This document shows positions 52,601 to 60,914 of a stretch of DNA of 64,000 nucleotides, in pieces (within the stretch, counting starts at the first letter, position 1; each line of letters opens with the position of its first letter). A model generated the notes under the pieces. The model had not been told where the DNA came from, did not search any database, and was given only the letters and a program-made list of their open reading frames with translations. Position numbers and translations under genes: made by a program. The stretch comes from Pterois miles (lineage: Eukaryota; Chordata; Actinopteri; Perciformes; Scorpaenidae), in the NCBI GenBank assembly GCA_947000775.1, contig CAMQGK010000567.1, positions 14,300,501 through 14,364,500 on the forward strand, written 5' to 3'.

Positions 52601-55600
52601 AATTTTATTCATCAGAAAAAAATTTAGAACTGTATCATAAAGGAAAATCACTGGATATATGTGTATATCTGACAGTATTATCATCACATTTTTAGTATTG
52701 TAGGTATTCCCCCATCAGGGACTGAATGTATATGTCCGTAACTGCATGTGTTAGGGGTCCAAAATAGCTTGAATTGAACAAAACTAATAAATTCATGCTG
52801 CTAACAAGTATTGTCTGTGTAATCGAAGCCTGATGCATCTTATTCCTCTGTACCACTGAGCTCCCACTGTTGTCAAAAACTATTAAAAACATCAATGAGC
52901 CACATTGTTGAATTTCCCTTCAATATAATGAGTGCAGGTGCTATAGTTTACTTAAAGCTACTACCGGTACAAGGAACTTTAATTTTGTGTTGATTTAGGC
53001 GCACCCTGAGGATAAACGCGGTAGTGTTTCTGTGCACCAGAGTCCTTTTAGAAAACCTCTTATTTTAATGCAGCAGGGTCTGACAGTCCCATCCCTCCCT
53101 CCCCTCCAGGGGGCCCAGTAATATGACCTGGACCTCTAGCGGCGTGGGGTCGGTGCTGGTTCCCAGCGAGGCAAAGCTCTGCTCCTGGCCAGAAGAGGAG
53201 GTGCTGCTGCTGGGCGTGGAGCTCTCCTCCTCCTGTCAGAGCTCCGACTGCAGGTCGAAGGCAGAAGCGAAGCCAGATCTGGGTCCGTCCCTGGTTGCTG
53301 CTAGAGATCCCATTGGAGTCTGAGCTGAAGGAGTTTCTGGAGAACCTGCACAATTTTGTCTGATTTCACCAGAATCCGACCCGGTGGCAAGCATTAGAAA
53401 TAGCTATACCGAAAGCGCCAATCTTCTCGCTGATGGACTTGTTTACTTACGTAGGTCATATCGAAATATTACTATTAAATAGAGACTGTTGTATAACCAG
53501 TTAAAAGTTTCTCATAGTAACTTTACGTCAATCATACATGCACCATTCTTGTGATGTAAATGCTCATGTAAGCAGCGGTTCCAGGCCTGGGGGTTGGGAC
53601 CCCATCAATGGGTCACTAGATAAATCTGAGGTGTAGTGAGTTGGTCGATGGGAACAGAAAAACACAAAGCAATCTTTTTTTTTTTTACTTTTCTATTTGT
53701 GTTTTTGGGAAATATTGCATAGTTTTAACTCTTCATACCATGTCAGTTGTTCAAATTAGGGCCACCCCCTCATAGTAGATTAGTCGAATAATTGGTCACT
53801 TGGCCTTAGTCCACTAAGATTTCTTCAGTCAATTAGTCATTTTTTAATGTTTTTTTTTCATGCTGAATGACTTGTTTCTAAGACACATCACTGGTAAACA
53901 CAAGATTTAAAGTGACGCTTTTGTGCAATTCTTTCTGGAGAAACTCATTTTTCCGGAGCTGTTGATAAAATCAACTAATCGATAAGTCAACAAAATTGTA
54001 GTGTTAGAGTGTTAGTAAATTAACAATTTCTTTGGTCGAGGACAGGCCTGCTAATGAGGGGGAAAAAAATCACACTGACATCTAAAACCTGTGATGAGGG
54101 GTCACAGGAACAGTAGACTCCGATTTTCACAAAATGTGTATTAGTCCACAGTTAAATAAAATTATTATAAAATAGTCCTCAGCAAATGCACTCTTGATTC
54201 CTGTTTGAGTAATGGAGAAATTATTGACCATTAAAAAAAAAAAAAAATGACAGTATCGGTCTTTAAAGATGATTAAAGATGCCTTCAGTGGGAACAAATA
54301 GGCTAAATGTCGCACACATTCTTGGTTTTGGTGTTTTCATGACATTGACTGACAAAATATAGAGAATATCACCTGCCTTGTCCTTTAAATGTATAGCATG
54401 TCATGTCTGTAATTAATTATTGTGATTGCAGGCACATTATGAGGTTTTCCATTTAATGTCATTCTAAATTGATTGTGTTCTTCTGCATTAATTAAAAATG
54501 AGAGCCTTGGTACAGTGTCACTGAGGAGTCAAATCCATTAATGACAATGCAGCGAGCTCACAATTCAAAACTCAGTGAGGTCAAGTGTGAAATATGAAGT
54601 CCACCACTGTTGACACAGATGTACATAATGAGACAATAATATTTAAATATAAGTCCCTGTGGGTTTTATGCTGTGTAACTCCCAGTCCGGCTCATCTCTT
54701 GACAGTGCCTCATGCATTTCCACAGACTTAACAACCAGCTCACATTGAGGCAAACACATAATTTTCTCAACTGAATTAAAACCTCCAACGTGGTCTCTGC
54801 TCTGAGAGCTCAGCTGTGACAGACGACTACTGGGTCAACAACTGTGGCCGGTGCAGCCCATCGGCCTCATTTGCAAACTCTCAATTAAAGTGAGAGTGCA
54901 GGCAGGCCAGCAGCAGCCTGAATGGATAACTAAGATCAACAGCCTGCTGCTAATGACGAGCGCTCGGCGTACGTACACGGCTGAGACTCAGTGGGAAGGA
55001 TGTAGCACCAGGGAGTTGGCACAGCAAATGAGAAAAAGGTGAGATACTCTTTAATGAAGAGCAAAAATAGGGTCCTACTGGAGCACATTTTACATGCATT
55101 AAGAGTATGATTAAAAATGCTAAATCTGAGTACAGAGACGGCGTCGAGAATATGCATTCAATAAAACCCATTCATGAAAAATGGTCAATCATTAGTCCTT
55201 CAAATCCATGTGTTCAGTGTTCAGCATCTGAGGCGATCTTCCATGTTAAAAATAGACACGGTCGTCAGTATAAGTTTAAGTTCACATGGTGGCAGCAGCC
55301 TGTGTTTAGGTTGCTATAGAAACCTCAGGTTCATACTATTACTTTTGGCTTCAGATGAAGCTTCAAAACAAGACTAAAAAAATCAGATGAATGATTTTAC
55401 CTACAGCACGGGGCAGGCAAGGAGAAATAAAAGCCTTCAACTGGAAAAAAGAAGAATAAACCTCCTGAGAGCTCAGACCAGAACAAAACCACTAAAATCT
55501 TTAGTTTATTCTCCCCTCACAGTGCTGTCAAGCTAATGGTAACACATGATATTAATAAAAACATCACACAACACAAAAAGTATAAGTAAAACAGCAGAAC

Positions 55601-58600
55601 ATCAACAAAATGCATACATACTGTGTAACATACTATAAAAATGACATCCACATATACAGTGCATCCAGAAAGTCTTCAGATCCTTCACTTTATTCACATT
55701 TTATGTTGCAGCCTTATGCTGAAATCGTTTAAATAATTTTCCCCCTCATCAATCTACACTCAATTAACCACAATGACAAAGCAGAAACCAAATTTTATGA
55801 ATTTTTGCAAATTTCTTTAAAAAGAAAAACTGAAATATCACATTAACTTCAGTACTCAGACCCTTTACTCAGTACAGCACCTTTGGCAGCAATTATAGCA
55901 TCGAGTCTTCTTGGGTATGATGCGACTAACTTGCACACCTGGATTTGGGGGATTTTCTGCCATTCTTCTCTGCAGATCTTCTCCAGCTCTGTCAGGTTGG
56001 ATGGGGACCATTGGTAAACTGGACAGCCATTTTCAGGTCTCTCCAGAGATGTTTGATCGAGTGCAAGTCAGGACTCTGGTTGGGCCACTCAAGGACATTC
56101 ACAGAGTTGTCCCTAAGTCACTCCAGCATTGTCTTGGCTGTGTGCTTAGGGTCACTATCCTGTTGGAAGGTGAACCTTCATCCCAGTCTGAGGTCCGGAG
56201 CACTCTGGACCAGGTTTTCATTGAGCATATCTCTGTACTTTGCTCCGTTCAGCTTTCACTTAACCCTGACCAGTCGCCCAGTCCCTGCTGCTAAAAAAAA
56301 CCAAAGCATGATGCTGCCACCACCATGCTTCACTGCTGGGATGGTACTGGGCAGGAGATGAGCGGTGCCTGGTTTCCTCCAACGCTTAGAATTGAGGCCA
56401 AACAGTTCAGTCTTGGTTTTATCAGACCAGAGAATCTTGTTTCTCTCAGTCTGAGTGTCCTTTAGGTGCTTTCATGTGTTTTTCACTGAGGAGAGGCTTC
56501 GGTCTGGTGGAGTGTTGTAGTGATTGTAGTCCTACTGGAAGTTTCTCCCATCTCCACACAGGATCTCTGGAGCTCAGCCAGAGTGACCATCAGGTTCTTG
56601 GTCACCTCTCTTACCAAGGCCCTTCTCCGGGCGGCTCTAGGGGGAGTCCTGGTTGTTCCCAACTTCTTCCATTGAAGATTTATGGAGGCCACTGTGTTAT
56701 TGGGACCTTCAATGCAGCAGAATTGTTTTTGTAGCCTTCCCTAGATTTGTGCCTCGACACAGTCCTGTCTCTGAGCTCTGCAGGCAGTTCCTTCAACCCC
56801 ATAGTAGGGGGCTGAAGGAACTGCTTAGTTGTTGCTCTCATATGTATTGTCAGCTGTGAGACCTTATACAGACAGGTGTTGGCCTTTCTAAATCATGTCC
56901 TATTAACTGAATTTACCACAGGTAGACTCCAGTTAAAGTGCTGACGCATCTTAAAGATGATCAAGGGAAATGGGAAGCGCCTGAGATCAACTGTAAGTGT
57001 GATATTTCATTTTTTTCTCTTTTAACAATTTCTAAAATTATGTTTCTGTTTTTCGTTATGGTGTATCGAGTGTAGATCGATGAGGGGAAAAAAATAATTT
57101 ATACAATTTTAGCATAGGGCTGCAACATAACAAAATGTGAAAAAGTGAAGGGGTCTGAAGACATACACAAATATAGTACATGCATACAGTATTTGCATGA
57201 AACATTTAATAATTAATAACAAGTTAACACAAAGTGGTCAAATAGTGGTCAAATAAGCAAAGGTGTAAAACGGTGTGGTGTCTGCTAACAGTAACATCTG
57301 GAGTAACTCAAAATACTTGAGCTGCAAAGATTAATCGATTAGTTGTCAAGTATTAAATTAATCAGCAACTATTCTGATTATTGATTCATCGGTTCTAATT
57401 CCAGCTTCTTATGTGTGTAAATTTTCTGGTTTCTTTACTCCTCTATGACAGTAAACTGAATATTTTTGAGTTGTGGACAAAACAAGACATTTGACAGCGT
57501 CATCTTGGGCTGTGGAAAAACACTGATCAACATTTTTCACCATTTTCTGACATTTTACAGACCAAACAACTAATCTATTAATTGAGAAAATAATCAGCAG
57601 ATTAATCAACAATTAGTTGCAGCCCTATAAATTAGTTTATCTATGGCGTGTACATCTTCATAAGCCCAGCTGGGATCTACTTTACTGTCTGGATGGCATG
57701 TTTGGAAGGTGAAGAGTGGATTTGTCCAATATTTCTTGATTAACTAATTAACTGTTTCATTCATGAAATGTCAGGAAATAGCCATCTCAATTTCCCATTG
57801 ATCAAGGTGATGTCTTCACATTGCTCCTTTTGTCCAACAAACAGTCCAAAACTCTAAGTTATTCAATTTGCTACAATTTAAGAGGAAAAGCAATAAATCT
57901 TCACATTTGAGAAAGTGCAAAACATCGTATATTTCTTATTTTTACTTGAAAAGTGTCTGAAATGATTAATCGATCATCAAGTAAATTGCTGATGGGGATG
58001 CAATGGTTCAGTCTGTGGGGATATGGCTTGGGAACCACAGAGTCACCAGTTCAAGTCCTCGTATGGATCAAATATGGACTGATATGGAGAGATGCCAGTT
58101 CTGCTGTGGGTCACCGTACCATGGCTGACCCTGCCCACCTTATTGCTGATTGCAGTGTGCTGTGTGTATGAAGAGGGATTTGCAAAAGATAATAAATTAA
58201 ATTAGATTAATTTTCTTTTGATCATTTAACCGATTAATCCTTGTGCCATCTAAGTGATACAAAAAATTTGATCTATTTAGTTTTCTATTGTCGCTTCTTC
58301 ACATCTGAAACATCTACATTAGTTATACGGTGAAGCCTGACTTTGATCTTTTATCAGGAAAAAAGTACAAGTGGTCTTTTTATTTCTTTCCGCTATACAG
58401 ATAGTTGGTACTGTATATAATAATATGATGGCTTTTATTATTGGCTTTGCATGAGTGTCTTAAATAAGTCTTGCTGTATTTTGATGTCTGACATGCAGTA
58501 CATACAAAAATACATTCATTGACACAAACTGTGTACATATAATTTACACACACCTATCTAAATCCATGTGCCCATACCTATCATGTGTAGTAAATTCACA

Positions 58601-60905
58601 CAAACACATATATGTAAACTAAAATGGAAGATGATGTGCTCGCCTGATGCAGCGAGAGCTCTCTGTAAAAGCAGTGATATGTTGTATTATGGTGCACTCA
58701 AGGACCGTGGACATCAGAAGCATGTGGTGTAAAGTGATACATAAGAAAGCAGCATTTGTGATGCCCTCAGAGCCTGACTGTGCATGTAATAGTGTGGTTG
58801 ATGTGTCCTTGGGGGACAGGCAGCTTGTGTATAGCCTGCTCACAGCAAGTCACAACTCTGGCACAAATGCCAAACGCATTAAAACATTCTGTTGACAAGA
58901 AATAATGACCTGTGGCTTCAGCTGGACGGCCTGCTGAAAACACATGAATAACAGATGTGAATTATTTCTGTTGTGCTTTCTGAGCTACACTCAATGTTAT
59001 TTAATTTTCCTTAAAAAAAGACCCTGTTTATCTGAGCTACTCCTCGTCCTAAATGGCAACAATCAAACTATAAAGTGATATATTAACAAACAGCGGGCTT
59101 TTTGCTCATACTCAAGCAAGACTTAATTTGTTGTTCTTTCTAAAAGCAAAAGCAGAGTGTGCCTCCCTTTGTTCATCTTCTTCATTACATCTCAAAATGT
59201 TCAATCCTCCAAATTTCAACAAATTTCCTTCCCCCCTCTGTGTACCACAAGGATCGGTGGTAAGGTGTATTTTATTTTCTCTGTACACATTACCCCTTAA
59301 CCACATCATGGAAAAGCATGGAGTGTTGTATCACTGTTACGCTGATGATACACAGTTGTACCTCCCTTTGAGACCCGGAGGCCCGGATACACTGAAACAA
59401 CTGTTTGACTGTCTAAGTGATATCAAGCACTGGATGGTGAATAACTTTTGGACCCCCTCCCCCTCCCCAGATATTGCTAAAAATGTAGCTGGTGACCTAG
59501 GCCCACTTTCCCATCATCTTGGCATTTTATTTGACCCGATTTTAAATTTGATAAACCAATAAATTCTGTTGTTACGTCATCATTTTACCATCTTAGAGTT
59601 TTAAGCAAGCACATGTGCTCTTTTAGACATTTTCAGGCAATATGTTAAATGTATTTATCTCTTCTTGCTTGGATTATTGCATTGCATTATATCTCAGTCA
59701 ATCGCCCACAAACTGGTAACGTAAGCACTGTGTGGCAGCTGTGGAACATGTTCTTCATTTCAGTGCCCATGTTAATAAGTTAGAGCAGCACCACACAGCC
59801 CGCATGAGCAGCGTGATTCAGGTGTGGCTCGGCTGCATGTCAGCTGCGTCTCTTCTAGACATTCAAGGTCTCACCTATTTTTATTGTGCACTGTGCGCAG
59901 TTCACAGCAACAACAGTTTTGACAGTATTTTGATATCATACCAGCAAAATTATTAGTCCCACTGTCTAGATATCTGTAGAATATGTCACAGCCATGAAAA
60001 AAGTAATGATTTATTTTTAACTCAACACTTTCTGCTCCCGTTTCAAAATAAAATCCTTCCATCTGGACAGTGAGGTGGAAAATGCAGTGACTTGCACACG
60101 CTTTTTAACATTTTCCTGTCTAAAAGAAATACAAATGACATTTGTAATGAAATGAAATGGTCACTATGAAAGGCAAACTAAATCTAGAAAGAAAGGGCCG
60201 GCAGTAGCAGCCCAGCAGAAGCAGAAATGCTGGTGGCATGGACGCCACACGCGTGAGAGACTCAGCACTTCAGCGAGGTAGCGGTCATGCGCTGCTCATG
60301 CGGCCTGCGTGATGATTGAATGTCACTGCAGTGGTTACCAGTGAAATTTAGAGTTGACTACAACATATTACTTTTTGCTGTTAGAGCTTTCAACAGGTTA
60401 GCTACAGTGTGTCTCAGTGACCTTTTACATCCCCACATCCTAGAACACTTGAGGTAATCAGATAAACTGCTGCTTTCCATCCCTGATATTTGTTTGAGGT
60501 GTAATGGTGACCGCACCTTCTCCGTGGCCGGGCCCAAGTTGTGGAATTGAATCCTCATCATGTTCGTTCAGCCCCCACAATCAGATGCTTCAAATTCAGG
60601 CTAAAAACCCGCTGATTTACTCTGTTAGGTATTGTCAATATGCCAACCGCGGCTTGTTTTTAAACTGTGCTATACAAATGAACTGAGGAATGCCACATCC
60701 ATGAAACACCATCATAATAACCGGAAACCAGGATTTGCAGTAGCATGTATGTGTGCACACCAGTGACTGACCTGTGAGGTAAAGGGTCAGGGCAGTGTGT
60801 GAGGGGGCTGCTGGCGGTGGGCGGCGGCTCCCTTCGGCTCCTCAGCGACTGGCTCCTCTGCACCTGCCTCAGCACACTACTCTTCAGGTCCAGCAGCGTC
60901 GTCAT
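28506..60905 (-). CDS. baiap3: BAI1-associated protein 3 (Munc13-family C2/MUN protein), complete split CDS
   Basis: Coding exons in transcript order: 60905-60772, 49815-49728, 47414-47331, 47184-47077, 46643-46584, 45523-45457, 44236-44023, 43792-43748, 43168-43091, 41817-41712, 41558-41451, 41366-41274, 39414-39311, 39219-39102, 38928-38804, 37099-37009, 36775-36719, 36595-36498, 35915-35864, 35761-35610, 35454-35331, 34405-34265, 34085-33990, 33716-33501, 33062-32994, 32897-32818, 30909-30801, 30249-30178, 30086-30003, 29669-29549, 29473-29350, 29003-28798, 28609-28506. All introns read GT-AG and phases agree; the total is 3528 nt, 1175 residues plus TAA. Seen: the start MTTLLDLKSSVLRQVQ, two C2 domains, a long helical MUN region containing YIQHISLSPDSINND, and an end reading GDREAQEFVRRLKEIEK. 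These match BAIAP3 better than UNC13D, whose N-terminus differs. Known for the family: BAIAP3 acts in dense-core vesicle trafficking and regulated exocytosis, binding SNAREs and membranes with Ca2+. Inferred: the same role here. No stop or frameshift was found. Confidence 0.95.
29028..29062 (+). repeat. ATT trinucleotide repeat in a baiap3 intron
   Basis: TATTATTATTACTATTATTATTATTATT followed by T-rich sequence, just 5' (in transcript terms) of exon 32. Confidence 0.8.
30003..39414 (-). CDS. baiap3: baiap3 coding exons 13-29: MUN domain with MHD regions
   Basis: These seventeen exons encode residues 396-991, an almost entirely helical region corresponding to the MUN domain of Munc13 proteins, which in that family helps SNARE assembly and vesicle priming. 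Recognisable blocks: HHAVQTDLSPLQQAI (exon 13), AAAITRYELMLR (15), DLHLDITTAVK (16), the TVEWYESLIARY block (17), AVKVDFFSVSYRQLEK (19), LAWPDSAGAF (22), LQREAKRLITLLTDK (24), YIQHISLSPDSINNDD (25), AVSPLMKYLQDTMVIL and NLVKENLTR (26), SMWELLLRMILDAVAENR (27), LQFLHAKGEGL (28) and ELIEQYYLEKISLQ (29). The YIQHISLSPDS to MWELLLR stretch is the most conserved and belongs to the second Munc13-homology domain. Exon sizes run from 52 to 216 nt. Exon 18 uses a pyrimidine-poor acceptor (GACGTAG). Introns hold TIR elements, SINE-like and LINE-tail sequences, but no exon is interrupted. Confidence 0.92.
30495..30556 (+). mobile_element. LINE-type 3' tail (TTATCTTATCTTA)
   Basis: TTTCCCCACTGTGGGACAAA, then TAAAGGAGTATCTTATCTTA. 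A second tail in the opposite orientation is at 34612-34660, where the complement reads CCCCACTGTGGGTCTAATAA then AGGATTATCTTATC. Such tails are the 3' ends of teleost non-LTR retroelements. Both lie in baiap3 introns. Confidence 0.6.
31148..32672. mobile_element. long non-coding element bounded by TTAAAGC...CCTTTAA
   Basis: The left arm reads TTAAAGCTGGGGAAGGCACT followed by TATTTTTGGCGTCACTGGGC, a common percomorph interspersed repeat. The right end reads GAATGGCCCTTTAA. Matching beyond the terminal TTAAAGS is weak. It lies in baiap3 intron 26 and contains a GAGA-rich tract (31335-31370). The right boundary is approximate. Confidence 0.4.
33377..33421 (-). CDS. baiap3: candidate 15-codon in-frame microexon of baiap3
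   Basis: Between exon 24 (ends phase 0 after LLTDK) and exon 25 (starts phase 0 at MLPEL) lies a 45-nt open segment reading ERVTASENLATLLER. An AACAG acceptor precedes it and a strong donor, AGG then GTAAGG, follows it. Length and phase fit exactly, so including it keeps the frame and adds 15 residues after residue 853. Without it, the fish sequence aligns with my recollection of human BAIAP3 with no gap: 17 residues lie between the LQREA and the Y-I/V-QHIS blocks in both. The acceptor has a weak pyrimidine tract, as is common for regulated exons. Inferred: an optional exon that would lengthen a MUN-domain helix by about four turns. A chance open 45-mer with splice-like ends remains possible. 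Confidence 0.5.
34612..34660 (-). mobile_element. LINE-type 3' tail, inverted copy
   Basis: GATAAGATAAGATAATCCTT then TATTAGACCCACAGTGGGGA: the reverse complement of the tail at 30495. It is followed by A-rich sequence with repeated AATAAAA. It lies in baiap3 intron 21. Confidence 0.6.
36006..36453. mobile_element. TIR element with TGTGTTCAAAATCACA ends
   Basis: The left end is TGTGTTCAAAATCACACACT. The right end, reverse-complemented, is TGTGTTTGAAATCACATAGT. Both continue into CATACTA-rich arms. It lies in baiap3 intron 18, with its edge 45 bp from the exon 18 boundary at 36498. Non-coding and about 450 bp, typical of a MITE. Confidence 0.55.
37806..38390 (+). mobile_element. dispersed AGGGCTGTCAA repeat, copy 2
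   Basis: Starts TTAGGGCTGTCAATCAATTA and shares TTTGTCAAGTATTTAATACC, CAACAGCTGTCAGTGTGTCA and CACATATCTTGAGGTCAGAG with the other copies. It ends around TGTGTGACAGCAC with its last portion shortened. It lies in baiap3 intron 15. Confidence 0.65.
39541..40170. mobile_element. MITE with about 110-bp inverted repeats and a central hairpin
   Basis: The left arm begins AACACTTCATCTTACAGCTC and runs to AAATTACCCCAATATTCACT. The right arm, reverse-complemented, begins AAACACTTCATTTAACAGGT and runs to AAATTACCCCAATATTTACC. The arms match along about 110 bases. Near the left arm is a perfect 12-bp hairpin (AATTATATGCTA, three-base loop) at 39692-39718. It lies in baiap3 intron 12 and has no coding capacity. 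Confidence 0.7.
40561..40650 (+). repeat. (CA)45 microsatellite
   Basis: Ninety bases of uninterrupted CA, in baiap3 intron 12. It accounts for the Cys/Val-repeat open frame on the other strand. It is likely polymorphic. Confidence 0.97.
40931..41155 (+). mobile_element. tRNA-like SINE
   Basis: GGTGGCTGTGGCAAGTGGGT resembles a tRNA A-box region and GGTGGTTTGATCCCTGG carries a B-box match. The body then reads GTCCTTGGACAAGATACTGA and the end AAGCACTTTGAGTGATCAGA, ATATAAATGTAAGTCCATTT. I recognise this as a common teleost SINE type. It lies in baiap3 intron 12. Confidence 0.6.
41274..45523 (-). CDS. baiap3: baiap3 coding exons 6-12: first C2 domain (C2A)
   Basis: Exon 6 (45523-45457) starts the domain at about residue 159 with SFSLKVSVMKAKNLMAKD. 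Exon 7 (44236-44023) continues YSDPYCMLGI, then a Lys/Arg-rich insert, then CIQVTEVKPETLNPVWDEHF. Exons 8 and 9 (43792-43748, 43168-43091) give LLHLDIW and DHDDDVSVAEACKKLNEV. Exons 10-12 (41817-41712, 41558-41451, 41366-41274) finish with ADDFLGCINIPLN and WFKLEPRSS, then a linker. Both Ca2+-loop clusters look intact: Asp178 and Asp184 in loop 1, and Asp268 and Asp270 after Trp267 in loop 3. Inferred: a Ca2+-competent, membrane-binding C2 domain. The basic insert of exon 7 sits after the GILLGQ strand; human BAIAP3 also has a basic insert here, somewhat shorter by my recollection, so it is a family trait and may bind acidic lipids. Confidence 0.92.
42159..42741. mobile_element. TIR element ending in TTAAARGTGCA (T2/Kolobok-like)
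   Basis: The left end is TTTAAAAGTGCAGTCTGTAG. The right end, reverse-complemented, is TTAAAGGTGCAACATTTAAG. It is about 580 bp, non-coding, in baiap3 intron 9. The ends follow the same TTAAAGG pattern as the elements at 918, 22973 and 60962. Confidence 0.55.
44933..45004 (+). repeat. 27-bp degenerate tandem repeat (TTGACC...GGTTAAGGTTAG)
   Basis: Units start at 44933, 44960 and 44987 (TTGACCTTGGATGTTTAAGG, TTGACCTCGGTTGGTTAAGG, TTGACCCTGAATGATTAAAA). A lone related unit is at 45284. Old minisatellite-like sequence in baiap3 intron 6. Confidence 0.55.
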
Positions 60906-60914
60906 GATCTTTCA
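46584..60914 (-). CDS. baiap3: baiap3 coding exons 1-5: N-terminal segment and upstream splice acceptor
   Basis: Exon 1 (60905-60772, residues 1-44) starts MTTLLDLKSSVLRQVQRSQS, very close to the human BAIAP3 N-terminus. The ATG lies nine bases inside an exon: a pyrimidine-rich tract followed by GGCAG marks an acceptor, making 60914 the first exonic base, so the transcript begins in a non-coding exon I cannot place. Exon 2 (49815-49728, residues 45-74) carries ESVEFFERVNAILQKQDN. Exon 3 (47414-47331) is a Pro-rich linker with PPPQEHVDQTF. Exon 4 (47184-47077) encodes LDLLYEEAVYTVVNRVGVPS, a segment conserved between BAIAP3 and UNC13D just before the first C2 domain. Exon 5 (46643-46584) is the helical link into C2A. 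Exons 3, 4 and 5 are all phase 0 at both ends, so skipping any one would keep the frame. Intron 1 is 10.96 kb and full of transposon relics. Confidence 0.9.
48519..48570 (+). repeat. perfect 26-bp tandem duplication
   Basis: ATTACGGACTTCATATCCAC plus TTATCA occurs twice in a row with no mismatch, in baiap3 intron 2. The identity suggests a recent duplication or an assembly artefact. Confidence 0.9.
48637..49380 (+). mobile_element. dispersed AGGGCTGTCAA repeat, copy 3 (longest)
   Basis: Starts TTAGGGCTGTCAATCGATTA and includes TAATTGCGATTAATTGC and the full internal body shared with copies 1 and 2. It ends CGTATATAACTTTGACATC. It lies in baiap3 intron 2. A lone terminal piece, TTTGACAGCCCTAAT, also occurs near 51068. 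Confidence 0.65.
50320..50362 (+). repeat. C-rich CCACCA simple repeat and nearby ACAGCTCCC triplet tandem
   Basis: A run of C followed by repeated CCACCA units. At 50510-50540 the phrase CCCACAGCT is repeated in tandem. Low-complexity intronic DNA. Confidence 0.7.
53060..53353 (-). pseudogene. GC-rich reading frame with one internal stop, possible gene fragment
   Basis: Within AT-rich intron 1 of baiap3 sits a distinctly GC-rich block. On the minus strand one frame reads as plausible low-complexity protein: SGFASAFDLQSEL, then a TGA, then a Ser-rich tract containing STPSSSTSSSGQEQSF and a tail LEVQVILLGPLEGREGWD before TAA. A single TGA breaks it. The plus strand also has a shorter open frame over the same bases (53123-53323). 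I recognise no family. It could be a decayed retrocopy fragment, an unused exon or a CpG-rich non-coding block. The base composition is the strongest sign that it differs from its surroundings. Confidence 0.2.
55657..57170 (-). mobile_element. near full-length, inactive Tc1-like transposon
   Basis: The left end (TCTTCAGATCCTTCACTTTA, then TTCACATTTTATGTTGCAG) matches the reverse-complemented right end (TCTTCAGACCCCTTCACTTT, then TTCACATTTTGTTATGTTGC), giving TIRs of about 40 bases on a 1.5-kb element. On the minus strand a transposase can be followed through several stops and frame breaks: VKHGGGSIMLW, TFQQDSDPKHTAKTMLE and LEWPNQSPDLHSIKHLW. These are the DDE-type catalytic blocks of Tc1/mariner. 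The third acidic residue, normally Glu in IEHLW or IENLW, is Lys here. With the stops, this copy is dead. Confidence 0.85.
57319..57627. mobile_element. hAT-like MITE with GAGCTGCAAAGATTAATCGA ends
   Basis: The left end reads GAGCTGCAAAGATTAATCGA. The right end, reverse-complemented, reads AGGGCTGCAACTAATTGTTG. Internal blocks (CATCTTGGGCTGTGGAAAAA, TTCACCATTTTCTGACATTT) match a very common percomorph MITE. About 310 bp, in baiap3 intron 1. Confidence 0.65.
57730..58255. mobile_element. second ATTAATCGAT-type MITE, interrupted by a SINE
   Basis: The first part (57730-57987) ends AATGATTAATCGATCATCAA. The expected continuation, TTAATTTTCTTTTGATCATT then ACCGATTAATCC, is found only after about 200 bases, at 58205-58245. 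The bases between form the SINE listed at 57988. Boundaries are approximate. Confidence 0.5.
57988..58200 (+). mobile_element. tRNA-like SINE nested in a MITE
   Basis: GATGCAATGGTTCAGTCTGT resembles an A-box region and CAGTTCAAGTCCTCG a B-box. The body ends with AATAAATTAAATT. It separates the two parts of the surrounding MITE, so it inserted later. Confidence 0.5.
59128..59785 (+). pseudogene. L2-type LINE reverse transcriptase fragment, 5' part
   Basis: The open frame to 59562 contains VPQGSVVRCILFSLYTLPL and HCYADDTQLYL; the YADD catalytic pair of the reverse transcriptase palm is at 59338-59349. This is followed by LKQLFDCLSDIKHWM, a typical order for teleost L2/CR1-like LINEs. Degenerate sequence continues (ISSCLDYCIAL, about 59655-59695) up to the insertion at 59786. 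There is no endonuclease domain and no 5' end. The copy is truncated and inactive. Confidence 0.8.
59786..60312. mobile_element. small TIR element inserted in the L2 LINE
   Basis: The left end carries CACCACACAGCCCGCATGAG followed by CAGCG. The right end, reverse-complemented, carries CATCACGCAGGCCGCATGAG followed by CAGCG, about 25 bases of TIR. It splits the LINE reading between the LDYC block and the LQWLPV block. About 530 bp and non-coding. Confidence 0.6.
60313..60650 (+). pseudogene. L2-type LINE reverse transcriptase fragment, 3' part
   Basis: Reads LQWLPVKFRVDYNILLFAVR, then FNRLATVCLSDLL, and after a break GDRTFSVAGPKLWN: the C-terminal blocks of the same LINE protein that was cut by the element at 59786. 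It ends about 120 bp from the exon 1 donor. Confidence 0.75.

Larger units (their letters stand above)
49816..55656. other. baiap3 intron 1, 3' half: no gene seen beyond repeats
   Basis: It contains simple repeats near 50.3-50.5 kb, the GC-rich block at 53.06-53.35 kb (listed separately), and TTAGTCGA/AATCGATAAGTC sequence at about 53758-54055 typical of small hAT-like elements. The rest is AT-rich without exons. Confidence 0.35.

Noticed and set aside
55911..56361. Two long plus-strand open frames of 127 and 138 codons
   Set aside because: They are antisense to the degraded Tc1-like transposase and have no independent support.
28506..60905. Identification of the gene as unc13d (Munc13-4)
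   Set aside because: The C-terminal GDREAQ block is shared, but the N-terminus MTTLLDLKSSVLRQVQ, YIQHISLSPDS and the basic C2A insert match BAIAP3 specifically.
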